Source: Albibacterium sp963696875 (lineage in GTDB: Bacteria; Bacteroidota; Bacteroidia; Sphingobacteriales; Sphingobacteriaceae). From it: a stretch of DNA of 64,000 nt. The DNA lies in assembly GCA_963696875.1 (NCBI GenBank), contig CAVOLQ010000002.1, positions 372,001 to 436,000 on the forward strand, read 5' to 3'. The notes below the pieces were generated by a model. The model was not told the origin of the DNA and searched no databases. It worked only from the letters and a program-made list of their open reading frames with translations. How positions within the stretch are numbered: the first letter of the stretch is position 1; each line of letters starts with the position of its first letter. Positions 53,030-61,850 of the stretch are shown piece after piece. Made by a program: the position numbers and the translations under genes.

Positions 53030-53779
53030 TTATTTTAATGAAAACAAACTTTCAACTCCTAAAACTCTTCTACAAGTAAATCCTTCGGCAAAATCTGCAT
53101 GAATTGACTTTCCAAATTCCCTAGCCCTACCTTCAATAAGTTGAATAAATCCTGGCTTAGAGATATAGGTTTCTGGTTCATCATTCTTATAGCCTTCATT
53201 GAAAAACTGAGTTTTATATGCTTGAACCGCTTTTAACTTTTGTTCCCAATAAGGAGAAATGTCGATTACAATATCAGGCTTTATATAAAAATCTTGAATA
53301 AAATGTAATAACAAATCCGGTCGGTGTGGTTCTTGGATCGTTCCATTAAATTGAGTCTCTATCATCTTTAAACCAGCAAGAAATACTGAATCATTCACCA
53401 AATTGCTTGCCCTTCCATGATCGGGATGACGATCTACCATAGCATTGGCAATTATAATTTCAGGTTGATATTTTCGGATGGCACTAATAATCTGCAACTG
53501 GTGAGCCTCGTCATTTTTAAAAAAACCATCCCGCATTTTCAAATTTTCCCGACTTGAGAGCCCCAGAATTCTAGACGCCTCAGCAGACTCCGCATAGCGG
53601 GTTTCAACCGTACCTCTGGTACCTAACTCACCCTGCGTTAAGTCGACTATCCCTACTTTTTTGCCTTCAGCTATATGCTTTAATATCGTACCTGCACAAC
53701 CTAATTCCGCATCATCGGGATGAACGGCAATCACTAATATATCTAATTTAAAATCGTTTTTATTATCGTTACTTTTCAT
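53030..53779 (-). CDS. bshB1: bacillithiol biosynthesis deacetylase BshB1
   Basis: This is a 249-residue LmbE/PIG-L-type zinc deacetylase that removes acetyl from GlcNAc-malate in bacillithiol synthesis. Zinc and catalytic residues are visible in IAVHPDDAELGCAGT (near 17) and RHPDHGRAS (near 118). The family-specific DLTQGELGTRGTVETRYAES lies near 46, and YKTQFFNEGY near 191. Length is typical. The other pathway genes (bshA, bshC) are not in the window. DUF4294 lies upstream on the same strand after 141 bases. Confidence 0.93.
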   Translation of the reverse strand: MKSNDNKNDFKLDILVIAVHPDDAELGCAGTILKHIAEGKKVGIVDLTQGELGTRGTVETRYAESAEASRILGLSSRENLKMRDGFFKNDEAHQLQIISAIRKYQPEIIIANAMVDRHPDHGRASNLVNDSVFLAGLKMIETQFNGTIQEPHRPDLLLHFIQDFYIKPDIVIDISPYWEQKLKAVQAYKTQFFNEGYKNDEPETYISKPGFIQLIEGRAREFGKSIHADFAEGFTCRRVLGVESLFSLK

Positions 53780-53920
53780 TTAATAAATTGTTATTCACCA
53801 AATTGTAATATCATGAGTTAATGTTCATCCTATTGAATGCTCATGAGGGTTCCATTCAAATTAATATCTTATTCTCAGAATATTTTTATGCATTTAGTTT
53901 AGGTTCTTTAATGAAAGAAT

Positions 53921-54541
53921 CTAGTAATATCCTGGCATTCTTTCATACGCCCTAATGATATTCTCAATCTCTCGGTCTTCCTGCAAATCATACTCATTCT
54001 TTAAATTATGGCCGAAAACACGGGCTAGGGATTGATAAAAGAAGGCCGAAACCCCACCTCTCAATTCTTTTACTACCTCAAAGCTTGAATTACCCGTCTG
54101 TCGGTCGATTAATTTTAATAGAATCTTCCCCTGACTGACCGTCATATTTTTAATTTCGTTATTAAAAATTCCTTTGATGTCTTTTTCACAAACCTTTACC
54201 AATCTCCTTTGTTCTTTCCTATCACTAGTCAGTGCTAGGTCACGATGAAGCTGATCATATTTTTCTTGTGCCAATTTGGCATATGGCAACACCTTTAGTA
54301 CATTATACTTCAATCTATTGAACCTTATTCTGTCTTCTTCAGAAGCAAATTTCCTGTACCCATAAACATTCACATCAGGTAATAATACCCATGGCACCCT
54401 CTCCCCATCATCCATAAGTGTTGTAGGAAGCGCTACCGATTGAGCTTTTACTCCATGTGGCAACAGTATTTCTTCTTGAGCTTGTAATTTACCCCAAAAA
54501 AGAAACAGAATAGATAGAAATGAAAGCGACAAAAATTTCAT
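53921..54541 (-). CDS. DUF4294 domain exported protein
   Basis: This is a 206-residue protein with a signal peptide (residues 1-21, FLSILFLFWGKLQA). A conserved Bacteroidota domain follows, starting near WVLLPDVNVYGYRKF and including DRIRFNRLKYNVLKVLPYAKLA and ITG-like DRQTGNSSFEVVKELRG. It ends MPGYY. The function of DUF4294 is unknown. Basic and helical, it probably works in the periplasm. It is divergent from rel with 120 bases between. Confidence 0.87.
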   Translation of the reverse strand: MKFLSLSFLSILFLFWGKLQAQEEILLPHGVKAQSVALPTTLMDDGERVPWVLLPDVNVYGYRKFASEEDRIRFNRLKYNVLKVLPYAKLAQEKYDQLHRDLALTSDRKEQRRLVKVCEKDIKGIFNNEIKNMTVSQGKILLKLIDRQTGNSSFEVVKELRGGVSAFFYQSLARVFGHNLKNEYDLQEDREIENIIRAYERMPGYY

Positions 54542-54660
54542 ATATTTAACTATCTAATAATAACTATAAAGTTAGCAAAAAATAATCCATTATTACTCAT
54601 ACGGAGTTTGCATCCTTTTTGCTATATTAATAGAAGAAAAAGAAAAAAGGGAAAAGATTT

Positions 54661-56883
54661 ATGAGTGAACTAGTGATTGACCTAGAAGCCGAGAAAAAAG
54701 AAATTCTCAAAAGATATAGAGCCCTTCTTCGCGCATGCAAGCCTACAATGGAAAGGGGCGATAAAGCAACCATACGAAGAGCATTTGATATGGCTTTAGA
54801 AAGCCATAAAGATATGCGTAGAAAATCTGGAGAACCTTATATTTACCATCCTATAGCAGTTGCTCAAATCGCGGCTGAAGAAATAGGATTGGGAACTACG
54901 TCTATTGTTTGTGCGTTGCTACACGATGTTGTAGAAGATACGGACGTCTCCTTGGAAGAAGTAGAAAATATATTTGGCAAAAAAGTAGCTAGAATTATTG
55001 ATGGTCTGACAAAGATATCAGGGATATTTGACCCCAATAGTTCCATGCAGGCCGAGAATTTCAGAAAGATGCTTTTGACCCTTGCGGATGACGTACGTGT
55101 TATATTAATAAAATTAGCCGATCGTCTTCACAACATGCGTACAATGGAATTTATGCCCAGAGATAAGCAGCTCAAAATAGCTTCAGAAACAAGTTATCTT
55201 TACGCTCCACTAGCTCATCGTCTGGGTTTATATGCAATAAAATCGGAACTTGAGGATTTATCGTTAAAATATACGGATCCAGACACCTACAAATTTATCG
55301 CTAGAAAGTTAAACGAGAAAAAGGCAGAAAGAGAACGCTATGTTACCGAATTCATAGGTCCCATTACAGAAATTCTTCATGACCAAGGAATAGAAGCCGA
55401 CGTTTTCGGAAGGCCAAAATCCATCCATTCCATATGGAATAAAATGAAGAAAAAGGCAACCCCCTTCGAGGAGGTATATGATTTATTCGCAATACGCATC
55501 ATTATAGACTCAAGTGCGGAAATGGAAAAAGCTGACTGTTGGAAAGCTTATTCCATAGTTACCGATTTATATAGACCAAATCCGGACCGTTTACGGGATT
55601 GGATATCTTCTCCGAAAGGAAATGGTTATGAATCCTTGCACACTACTGTTATGGGGCCAAAAGGACAGTGGGTCGAAGTGCAAATCAGAACGAAGCGAAT
55701 GAACGAAATTGCTGAAAAAGGATTTGCGGCCCATTGGAAATACAAGGAATCGAATTCAGATAGTGGCTTAGATCAATGGATACAAAAGGTACGAGACATA
55801 CTCAGTAGTCCAGAAAGTAATGCATTAGACTTCGTAAGTGATTTTAAAATGAATCTATTTTCCGATGAAATTTTCATCTTCACTCCAAAGGGGTCCTTAA
55901 TACAATTGCCGCAAGCCGCCACTGCCCTTGACTTCGCCTTTGAAATACACTCCGACTTAGGAGCCAGTTGCATTGGTGCTAAAGTCAATCATAAATTAGT
56001 TCCTATTTCACACGTCCTCCAAAATGGGGATCAGGTAGAAATCATTACTTCTGGCAAGCAAACCCCAAAAGAAGACTGGTTGAACATTGTAATTACCGCC
56101 AAAGCGAAATCAAAAATAAAATCCTCTTTAAAAGAAGAAAAACGAAGAATTGCCGAGGATGGGAAAGAAATTTTAGAACGGAAACTCAAATCTATTAAGG
56201 TAAACTACAATACTGAAAATCTGAATAAGCTTACTCTACACTTCAAATTACCGTCCACCCAAGATCTCTTTTACAACGTCGCAAAAGGTCTAATAGACAT
56301 CAAAGACCTAAAAGAATATCTTTTATCCGAAAAGGAGTCTTCAAAAAGTGTCAATCCTCGCTTTGATGATCATATCGAAGGATTAATAAAGAAAATCAAT
56401 CGACGAGATCAGGAAACTCTATTGATTGGTGATGATTTGCAAAAAATAGATTATACCCTTTCACCATGCTGCAATCCGATTCCTGGTGACGACGTTTTTG
56501 GCTTCGTAACCATCAATGATGGAATAAAAATTCACCGCACCAATTGCCCTAATGCTGCAAAATTAATGGCAAATTATGCCTATCGGATTGTAAAAGCTAA
56601 ATGGACTTCACAGAAAGAATTGGCATTTCTCACAGGCATTCGAATTATCGGAATTGACGATGTGGGTTTAGTTAATCGAATTACTTCAGTGATTTCACAA
56701 GAATTCAATATTAATATACGATCGATAACCATTTCAAGTAACGAGGGCGTTTTTGAAGGCTCAATTATGGTCTATGTAAAAAACACTGAACAACTTGAAA
56801 ATCTCATCAAAACTTTGAAAAAAATCCGAGGCATTACAAATATCGCTCGTTTTGATACAGAATCTCTCCAAGAAAAAGATTAA
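54661..56883 (+). CDS. rel: bifunctional (p)ppGpp synthetase/hydrolase
   Basis: This is a 740-residue long RSH protein. HD hydrolase domain (about 45-200), with ALLHDVVEDTDV near 86. Synthetase domain (about 235-355), with the RLRD form of the basic RxKD motif near 311 and SPKGNGYESLHTTV near 317. TGS domain (about 400-460; IFTPKGSLIQLPQAATALDF). C-terminal zinc-finger-like region with SPCCNPIPGDDV near 600, and an ACT domain (about 660-735). Both active sites look intact, so it should make and destroy the stringent alarmone. fur and purA follow on the same strand. Confidence 0.96.
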   Translation: MSELVIDLEAEKKEILKRYRALLRACKPTMERGDKATIRRAFDMALESHKDMRRKSGEPYIYHPIAVAQIAAEEIGLGTTSIVCALLHDVVEDTDVSLEEVENIFGKKVARIIDGLTKISGIFDPNSSMQAENFRKMLLTLADDVRVILIKLADRLHNMRTMEFMPRDKQLKIASETSYLYAPLAHRLGLYAIKSELEDLSLKYTDPDTYKFIARKLNEKKAERERYVTEFIGPITEILHDQGIEADVFGRPKSIHSIWNKMKKKATPFEEVYDLFAIRIIIDSSAEMEKADCWKAYSIVTDLYRPNPDRLRDWISSPKGNGYESLHTTVMGPKGQWVEVQIRTKRMNEIAEKGFAAHWKYKESNSDSGLDQWIQKVRDILSSPESNALDFVSDFKMNLFSDEIFIFTPKGSLIQLPQAATALDFAFEIHSDLGASCIGAKVNHKLVPISHVLQNGDQVEIITSGKQTPKEDWLNIVITAKAKSKIKSSLKEEKRRIAEDGKEILERKLKSIKVNYNTENLNKLTLHFKLPSTQDLFYNVAKGLIDIKDLKEYLLSEKESSKSVNPRFDDHIEGLIKKINRRDQETLLIGDDLQKIDYTLSPCCNPIPGDDVFGFVTINDGIKIHRTNCPNAAKLMANYAYRIVKAKWTSQKELAFLTGIRIIGIDDVGLVNRITSVISQEFNINIRSITISSNEGVFEGSIMVYVKNTEQLENLIKTLKKIRGITNIARFDTESLQEKD

Positions 56884-56929
56884 AACATAAGTATTTCAGG
56901 TTTTCTATCTACGATTCCTTTTTTTTGGA

Positions 56930-56937
56930 TAAATTTG
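56930..56937 (+). promoter_or_regulatory. -7 box of fur
   Basis: TAAATTTG is a perfect TAnnTTTG match 18 bases before ATG 56956. It overlaps an upstream in-frame TTG at 56935 and so rules that start out. Confidence 0.5.
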
Positions 56938-56955
56938 CACCTAAGTAAAATAAAA

Positions 56956-57426
56956 ATGACAACACCAGAACCTTTTAAGATGGTTAAAAAGATTTTCGAG
57001 GCTTACCTGGAAAATAAGAGCTTAAGGAAAACTCCTGAGCGTTTTGCCATTCTTGAAGAAATCTATTCTAGAACCGATCACTTTGATGTTGAATCTTTAT
57101 ATATCCATATGAAGAACAAAAAATACAGAGTAAGCCGGGCTACAGTATACAATACATTGGAATTATTAGTGTCATGTGACCTGGTGAAAAAACACCAGTT
57201 CGGGAAAAACATGGCTCAATTTGAAAAATCGTATGGATACAAACAACACGATCATGTAATATGTATTGATTGCTCAAAAGTGGTTGAATTTTGTGACCCT
57301 CGAATCCACCAAATTCAAACCATGATAGGCGATTTATTAAATTTCCAAATCAAGCATCATTCTTTAAATTTATACGGTGTTTGTAGCGATTGTGCAGCAA
57401 GAAATTCGCTTAATCCTGAAGAATAA
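56956..57426 (+). CDS. fur: Fur-family metal-dependent regulator
   Basis: This is a 156-residue regulator: an N-terminal winged helix (about 10-85; RKTPERFAILEEIYSRTDHF and SRATVYNTLELLVSC) and a C-terminal dimerisation domain. The metal site KQHDHVICIDCSKVVEFCD is near 97-115, with a second pair CSDC near 145. The four cysteines form a structural zinc site. Whether it senses iron, peroxide or zinc is not certain, since PerR and Zur share this layout; Fur is the default. purA starts 28 bases later, probably on the same message. Confidence 0.88.
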   Translation: MTTPEPFKMVKKIFEAYLENKSLRKTPERFAILEEIYSRTDHFDVESLYIHMKNKKYRVSRATVYNTLELLVSCDLVKKHQFGKNMAQFEKSYGYKQHDHVICIDCSKVVEFCDPRIHQIQTMIGDLLNFQIKHHSLNLYGVCSDCAARNSLNPEE

Positions 57427-57454
57427 AATTAATTCACTTACAATAACCATAAAT

Positions 57455-58729
57455 ATGCAAGTTGACGTACTTCTAGGCCTTCAATGGGGCGATGAAGGTA
57501 AAGGAAAAATTGTGGACGTTTTATGTCCAAAGTATGACATGATAGCTCGTTTTCAAGGTGGTCCTAATGCCGGCCATACTCTCGAGTTCGACAATCAAAA
57601 ATACGTTTTAAACACCATTCCTTCCGGTATTTTCAATAAAAACATCATGAATCTTATTGGCAATGGTGTGGTAATTGACCCTATAACGCTAAAACGAGAA
57701 TTAGATAATCTCAAAAAAAATGGTTTTGATCCAGTTGCGAGCGGAAATTTAGTGATCGCTAGAAAAGCGCACTTAATATTACCAACGCATTTGTTATTGG
57801 ATGCTGCATCCGAATCAAAAATGGGCGACGCGAAAATTGGCTCAACCCTAAAGGGAATCGGCCCAACGTACATGGACAAAACTGGAAGAAATGGTTTGCG
57901 TGTTGGCGATACAACCCTACCCGATTTTATGGAGCGCTACCAAAAATTAGTAGAAAAACACAAATCTATATTAACTCATTACGGTGATATACCTGACTTC
58001 AGCGAAAAGGAAAAGCAATTTTTTGAAGCCATTGAATTTATCAAGAGAATCCCACATGTTGATAGTGAGCACTTGGTAAACCAATACCTTAAAGAAGGAA
58101 AAAAAATCCTAGCTGAAGGAGCCCAAGGTACTTTGCTCGACATTGATTACGGCTCTTACCCTTTCGTAACTTCCTCAACGACCACTACTGCTGGTGCGAG
58201 TATAGGCTTAGGGGTGGCGCCTCAAAAGATCGGAAGTGTCATAGGAATTTTTAAAGCTTATTGCACTCGTGTTGGTGGAGGCCCGTTCCCAACCGAATTG
58301 GACAATGAAGTAGGAGAACAACTTCGACAAATCGGCCATGAGTTTGGAGCAACCACAGGACGTGCTAGAAGGACGGGATGGATCGACTTACCCGCACTGA
58401 AATACGCAATTATGCTGAATGGCGTAACAGAATTAGTAATTACTAAAGCAGATGTTTTAAGTGGATTTGATGAAATCAGTGTATGTACTCATTATATACA
58501 CAATGGCGAAAAAATTGATTATATGCCTTATGATATCATCACTGAAAAGCCTCAACCTGTAATTGAAAACTTCCCTGGATGGAAAGAAGACATCACTGGG
58601 ATTAAAGAGGTCAGCGAAATTCCTAAAAACCTAGTATCCTATATCCAGTATTTAGAAAAGGAGCTGGAAGTGCCTATCAAATATTTATCGGTTGGTCCAG
58701 ACCGCTTACAGACCTTGGTTCTATATTAA
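57455..58729 (+). CDS. purA: adenylosuccinate synthetase
   Basis: PurA joins aspartate to IMP with GTP to make adenylosuccinate, the substrate of PurB at the left end of the window. The 424-residue protein has the P-loop-like GLQWGDEGKGKIVD (near 8), FQGGPNAGHTL (near 33), KGIGPTYMDKTGRNGLR (near 131), and GRARRTGWIDL (near 301). The frame extends to 57377 inside fur; ATG 57455 (MQVDVLLGLQ) is the family start. (p)ppGpp inhibits PurA in other bacteria, which is of interest given rel two genes upstream. Confidence 0.96.
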   Translation: MQVDVLLGLQWGDEGKGKIVDVLCPKYDMIARFQGGPNAGHTLEFDNQKYVLNTIPSGIFNKNIMNLIGNGVVIDPITLKRELDNLKKNGFDPVASGNLVIARKAHLILPTHLLLDAASESKMGDAKIGSTLKGIGPTYMDKTGRNGLRVGDTTLPDFMERYQKLVEKHKSILTHYGDIPDFSEKEKQFFEAIEFIKRIPHVDSEHLVNQYLKEGKKILAEGAQGTLLDIDYGSYPFVTSSTTTTAGASIGLGVAPQKIGSVIGIFKAYCTRVGGGPFPTELDNEVGEQLRQIGHEFGATTGRARRTGWIDLPALKYAIMLNGVTELVITKADVLSGFDEISVCTHYIHNGEKIDYMPYDIITEKPQPVIENFPGWKEDITGIKEVSEIPKNLVSYIQYLEKELEVPIKYLSVGPDRLQTLVLY

Positions 58730-58763
58730 TTAAATTTCGGTTTTGATCTATCAACCAACCGAT

Positions 58764-60056
58764 ATGAAAAAGTTTATGAAGAAAGCCCAATATTGGGCTT
58801 CTTCATTTCCTACCCTTTGTATTTTCAATTCAAATGGTTTCGAAGACTCCTATTCTGCATTCTCTATGATGATTGCTATAGGAAAAAAAGATTCCTTTAA
58901 AAGCAATGGAGAAAATACCTATGGGGATCTTCAAAAATTCATCGATCAAAATCCACAGAAATTTATTATAGGCTTCTTTAGTTACGATCTGAAAAATGAA
59001 AGTCTGGATAGCTCACCCAAGCTAAACGCGCAACTTGATAATAGCGACAACCACAACTTTCCCCATGCTTCCTTTTTTATTCCTGAAATAATTTTAAAAT
59101 TTAATTCATTAAATGTTGAAATCATTACTGAAGACCCTTCTATCATTCTTGATTACATCTTAAAAACTCAACATCAAAAAGATGAAAGGCAACCGACACA
59201 AGAACCCCTATTTAATGGGTCGATTAAGCAAAGGATGTCGCGAGAAGAATATGGTCTTGCCTTTCAAAAAATTCAGAAACACATTCAACAAGGTGATATC
59301 TACGAAGTAAATTTATGCCAAGAGTTTTATTCAGAACAGGCAAGTCTATCTCCTTTTGAAGCCTATGAACAGCTAAATCATCTTTCTCCCAATCCTTTTT
59401 CCTGTTTCTTTAAAGACGACGATCAATTTATAATTTCCGCATCACCCGAGCGATTTCTAGCCAGAAGGGGCAATAAATTAATTTCACAACCCATAAAAGG
59501 AACTGTAGCAAAGGGAAGAACACCCGAAGAGGAAAATACAAATAAAGAAAATTTAAAAAACAACGCCAAAGATGTTCGTGAGAATATAATGATCGTAGAT
59601 TTAGTTAGAAACGACCTAACGAAAAGTGCGAAAAAAGGAACCGTCAAGGTAGATGAATTAGTAGGACTCTATACCTTCTCTCATGTACATCAATTAATCT
59701 CTACCATCAGCTGTACGCAAGCCAATGAAATAACGATATCTGAAGTAATTGAGAATACATTCCCACCGGGGTCGATGACAGGGGCACCGAAACTTAGTGC
59801 AATGAAAATCAGTGAAAAAACTGAAAAAAGTGCAAGAGGTGTATATTCTGGATCAATTGGCTACATATCACCCTCAAATGACTTTGATTTCAATGTAATT
59901 ATCCGCAGCATCGTTTATAACGAGAAACAGAAATACCTGTCTTACCATGTCGGTGGCGCAATAACTGCATTATCTATAGAAGAAGACGAGTACCAGGAAT
60001 GTTTATTAAAAGCAAAAGCTATCGTAGAGTTGTTAACTCGAAAAGAATCCTTATAA
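58764..60056 (+). CDS. pabB: aminodeoxychorismate synthase component I
   Basis: This is a 430-residue chorismate-binding enzyme that aminates chorismate for folate synthesis. The catalytic domain (about 165-425) shows DIYEVNLCQEF (near 174), SPERFLARRGNKLISQPIKG (near 228), and FPPGSMTGAPKLSAM (near 331). The Lys in PIKGT, versus Ala in anthranilate synthase PIAGT, identifies PabB rather than TrpE. The glutamine amidotransferase partner PabA is not adjacent. TTG 58743 is in frame; ATG 58764 is preferred. The end overlaps the convergent DUF1080 gene by 6 bases. Confidence 0.9.
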   Translation: MKKFMKKAQYWASSFPTLCIFNSNGFEDSYSAFSMMIAIGKKDSFKSNGENTYGDLQKFIDQNPQKFIIGFFSYDLKNESLDSSPKLNAQLDNSDNHNFPHASFFIPEIILKFNSLNVEIITEDPSIILDYILKTQHQKDERQPTQEPLFNGSIKQRMSREEYGLAFQKIQKHIQQGDIYEVNLCQEFYSEQASLSPFEAYEQLNHLSPNPFSCFFKDDDQFIISASPERFLARRGNKLISQPIKGTVAKGRTPEEENTNKENLKNNAKDVRENIMIVDLVRNDLTKSAKKGTVKVDELVGLYTFSHVHQLISTISCTQANEITISEVIENTFPPGSMTGAPKLSAMKISEKTEKSARGVYSGSIGYISPSNDFDFNVIIRSIVYNEKQKYLSYHVGGAITALSIEEDEYQECLLKAKAIVELLTRKESL

Positions 60057-60722
60057 TTTTTCTAAGTCCACTTTTCTAAATTCAACTTCGGCACCTTCAG
60101 CTTGAATAGCAATCTGACCAGAACGAGCGGTAGAATTGAAACCTTCGTTAACAAGATCACCGTTTACCCATACTCTAACTTGGTCGGCCTCGCATTCTAT
60201 AATCATGGTGTTCCATTCTCCTAAAGAATTCTCCGAATCATCTGTCAGATTAAATATCCTACGAAGTTTTCCTTCGCTTACTCCCCAATTGCTTGGGTCT
60301 CCCCTTCGTTCCTCCATGTTAGGCACCTCAATATCCTCTTGAATACACCAAAAATCCCCAGCGTTCAAATGATCCATCTGTACCTCTAGCGATTTGGGAA
60401 ACATACTATACAAGGCTCTAGGGGTAGAAGCATGAACAAGTACTCCACAATTTCCAGGCTTCCCTGGGAAGCGATACTCCACCTCCAAACGATAATTCTC
60501 ATAAGATTGATCGGTGATTAAATGGCCTCTTGGCTCACCTAAACTCACTAATAATCCATCACGAACAATAAATGCTGAGGCTAAGGATGGGTCGTCGTCT
60601 TGCTTAGGAATGTCCACATGCCAGCCCGTTAAGTCCTTCTTGTTAAATAGACTTTCTTTTTGCGCAAATACATTTAGGCTAAACAAGAGAAGTAGGCAAG
60701 CGATTGTTATATGTATTTTCAT
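60051..60722 (-). CDS. secreted DUF1080 (3-keto-disaccharide hydrolase-like) protein
   Basis: This is a 223-residue protein with a signal peptide (residues 1-18, ending FSLNVFAQ). A DUF1080 concanavalin-like beta-sandwich follows, with FNKKDLTGWHVD (near 27), PGNCGVLVHAS (near 90), LEVQMDHLNAGDFWCIQED (near 114), and EWNTMIIECEADQVRVWVNG (near 171). DUF1080 proteins act on 3-keto-glycosides or bind glycans in the periplasm. The frame extends to 60779, but ATG 60722 precedes the signal peptide directly. Convergent with pabB, sharing 6 bases. Confidence 0.87.
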   Translation of the reverse strand: MKIHITIACLLLLFSLNVFAQKESLFNKKDLTGWHVDIPKQDDDPSLASAFIVRDGLLVSLGEPRGHLITDQSYENYRLEVEYRFPGKPGNCGVLVHASTPRALYSMFPKSLEVQMDHLNAGDFWCIQEDIEVPNMEERRGDPSNWGVSEGKLRRIFNLTDDSENSLGEWNTMIIECEADQVRVWVNGDLVNEGFNSTARSGQIAIQAEGAEVEFRKVDLEKL

Positions 60723-60804
60723 AATTAATTTTTTTGTGATAGATCCACTAATATAACTACTGAATCCGAAAAAACTCAATCCAATTGTAAATAAAATAAC
60801 TTAT

Positions 60805-60885
60805 ATGAAACCATCGCTATTAAAAACACTTGATTCTGATGAAATATGGTGGGCTATAAAGTATGACCGTCGGGAAATTCTTTAA
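60805..60885 (+). CDS. candidate 26-residue peptide
   Basis: ATG to TAA gives MKPSLLKTLDSDEIWWAIKY plus six further residues. It is amphipathic, with two adjacent Trp, and begins 83 bases after the DUF1080 start on the opposite strand. No promoter box or family match is seen. Listed because its composition is protein-like in an otherwise empty spacer; chance is quite possible. Confidence 0.2.
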   Translation: MKPSLLKTLDSDEIWWAIKYDRREIL

Positions 60886-60891
60886 AATAAC

Positions 60892-60924
60892 AAAGGGAGC
60901 CATCGATAAATCGACACTCCCTTT
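60892..60924 (-). terminator. intrinsic terminator of the DUF4397 lipoprotein gene
   Basis: An 8-bp outer stem (60892-60899 with 60917-60924, AAAGGGAG/CTCCCTTT) encloses an inner TCGAT/ATCGA pairing. On the minus strand it is followed by a T-rich stretch. It lies 22 bases after the stop at 60947. Confidence 0.65.
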
Positions 60925-60946
60925 TTGTCAGCATGCAAGAAATTTA

Positions 60947-61666
60947 TTATTTATTTACAATAACTTTTACACCAAATTCTGTGTCACCACTTCCGTTGGT
61001 AACTCCTTTTGTCCAAAGAGTATAGATTTTACCCTTTTCGATTTTAACATCTTCTAAAGAGAATAGTACTTCATCATTTGCGCCTTTGATTTCAAAAGAA
61101 TAAGTTTTAGCTGTCAATCCTTTAAAGTTAGCTGCCTTTTGGAATTCTATATTTTCAAATAAATTGCTTTCTGAATCTTTTACAGAAAGTGTCAACGGAG
61201 TAACTCCCGGACTCATGTTCACCAATCTAATTTTCGCTTCATCCACCTTAGGAGCGGTTAAATCATCTTTGATCAACACATAATCAATTATTTCCTCTGT
61301 ATTCTCTGTATTCTTAACTTTAGCGATAAATAGAGAATAAGCTTCACCAATGTCCAACTTCAATTCGGCGGTTTTTAGTGTATCGGACTTCCCTGCTTTT
61401 TTTACTGAAAATTTATTCTTTCCTGAATAGATACTTAAATAACCCGTTGTATTGGTAAACTTAATTGCGTCTTTACTGACCTTATCCTCATTAACAAATA
61501 AATCTAAAGCCTCTGCATCATGAGAAGCATGCGTAATGGAAAGATCTGCGGCTGGGAAAACAAGGTCATTATCTTTATCTGAACAGGCAGAAATCGCGCT
61601 GGCAAAAAAGAGTCCAGCTATCAACGTTTTAACCAATGTTCCCGATTTTCTTATTGAATTTTTCAT
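60947..61666 (-). CDS. DUF4397 domain lipoprotein
   Basis: This is a 239-residue lipoprotein: signal with lipobox ISAC (Cys near residue 28, then SDKDNDL). Two beta-rich repeats follow, of the DUF4397 type (ITHASHDAEALDLFVNEDKV near 44 and RLVNMSPGVTPLTLSVKD near 147). Such proteins are common outer-membrane or surface lipoproteins in Bacteroidota with no known activity. The Asp-rich stretch after the Cys matches the lipoprotein export signal described for Bacteroidota surface lipoproteins, so surface exposure is plausible (inference). Confidence 0.87.
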   Translation of the reverse strand: MKNSIRKSGTLVKTLIAGLFFASAISACSDKDNDLVFPAADLSITHASHDAEALDLFVNEDKVSKDAIKFTNTTGYLSIYSGKNKFSVKKAGKSDTLKTAELKLDIGEAYSLFIAKVKNTENTEEIIDYVLIKDDLTAPKVDEAKIRLVNMSPGVTPLTLSVKDSESNLFENIEFQKAANFKGLTAKTYSFEIKGANDEVLFSLEDVKIEKGKIYTLWTKGVTNGSGDTEFGVKVIVNK

Positions 61667-61850
61667 AGTTATTTTAAATGTTTTTAAATTGATTTGTGCT
61701 AATGGCCAATTAACTTTGTTATCTACTCTAACGGGTACTATGAAGAAAATGCTACAGGAGAAAGAAGTTTAAATCATAAAAGCCAATGAAAGAACGCAAA
61801 ACATTCGAAAATCTATCTAAAATTGAAATTAGGATGTTCTCATGAAATAA

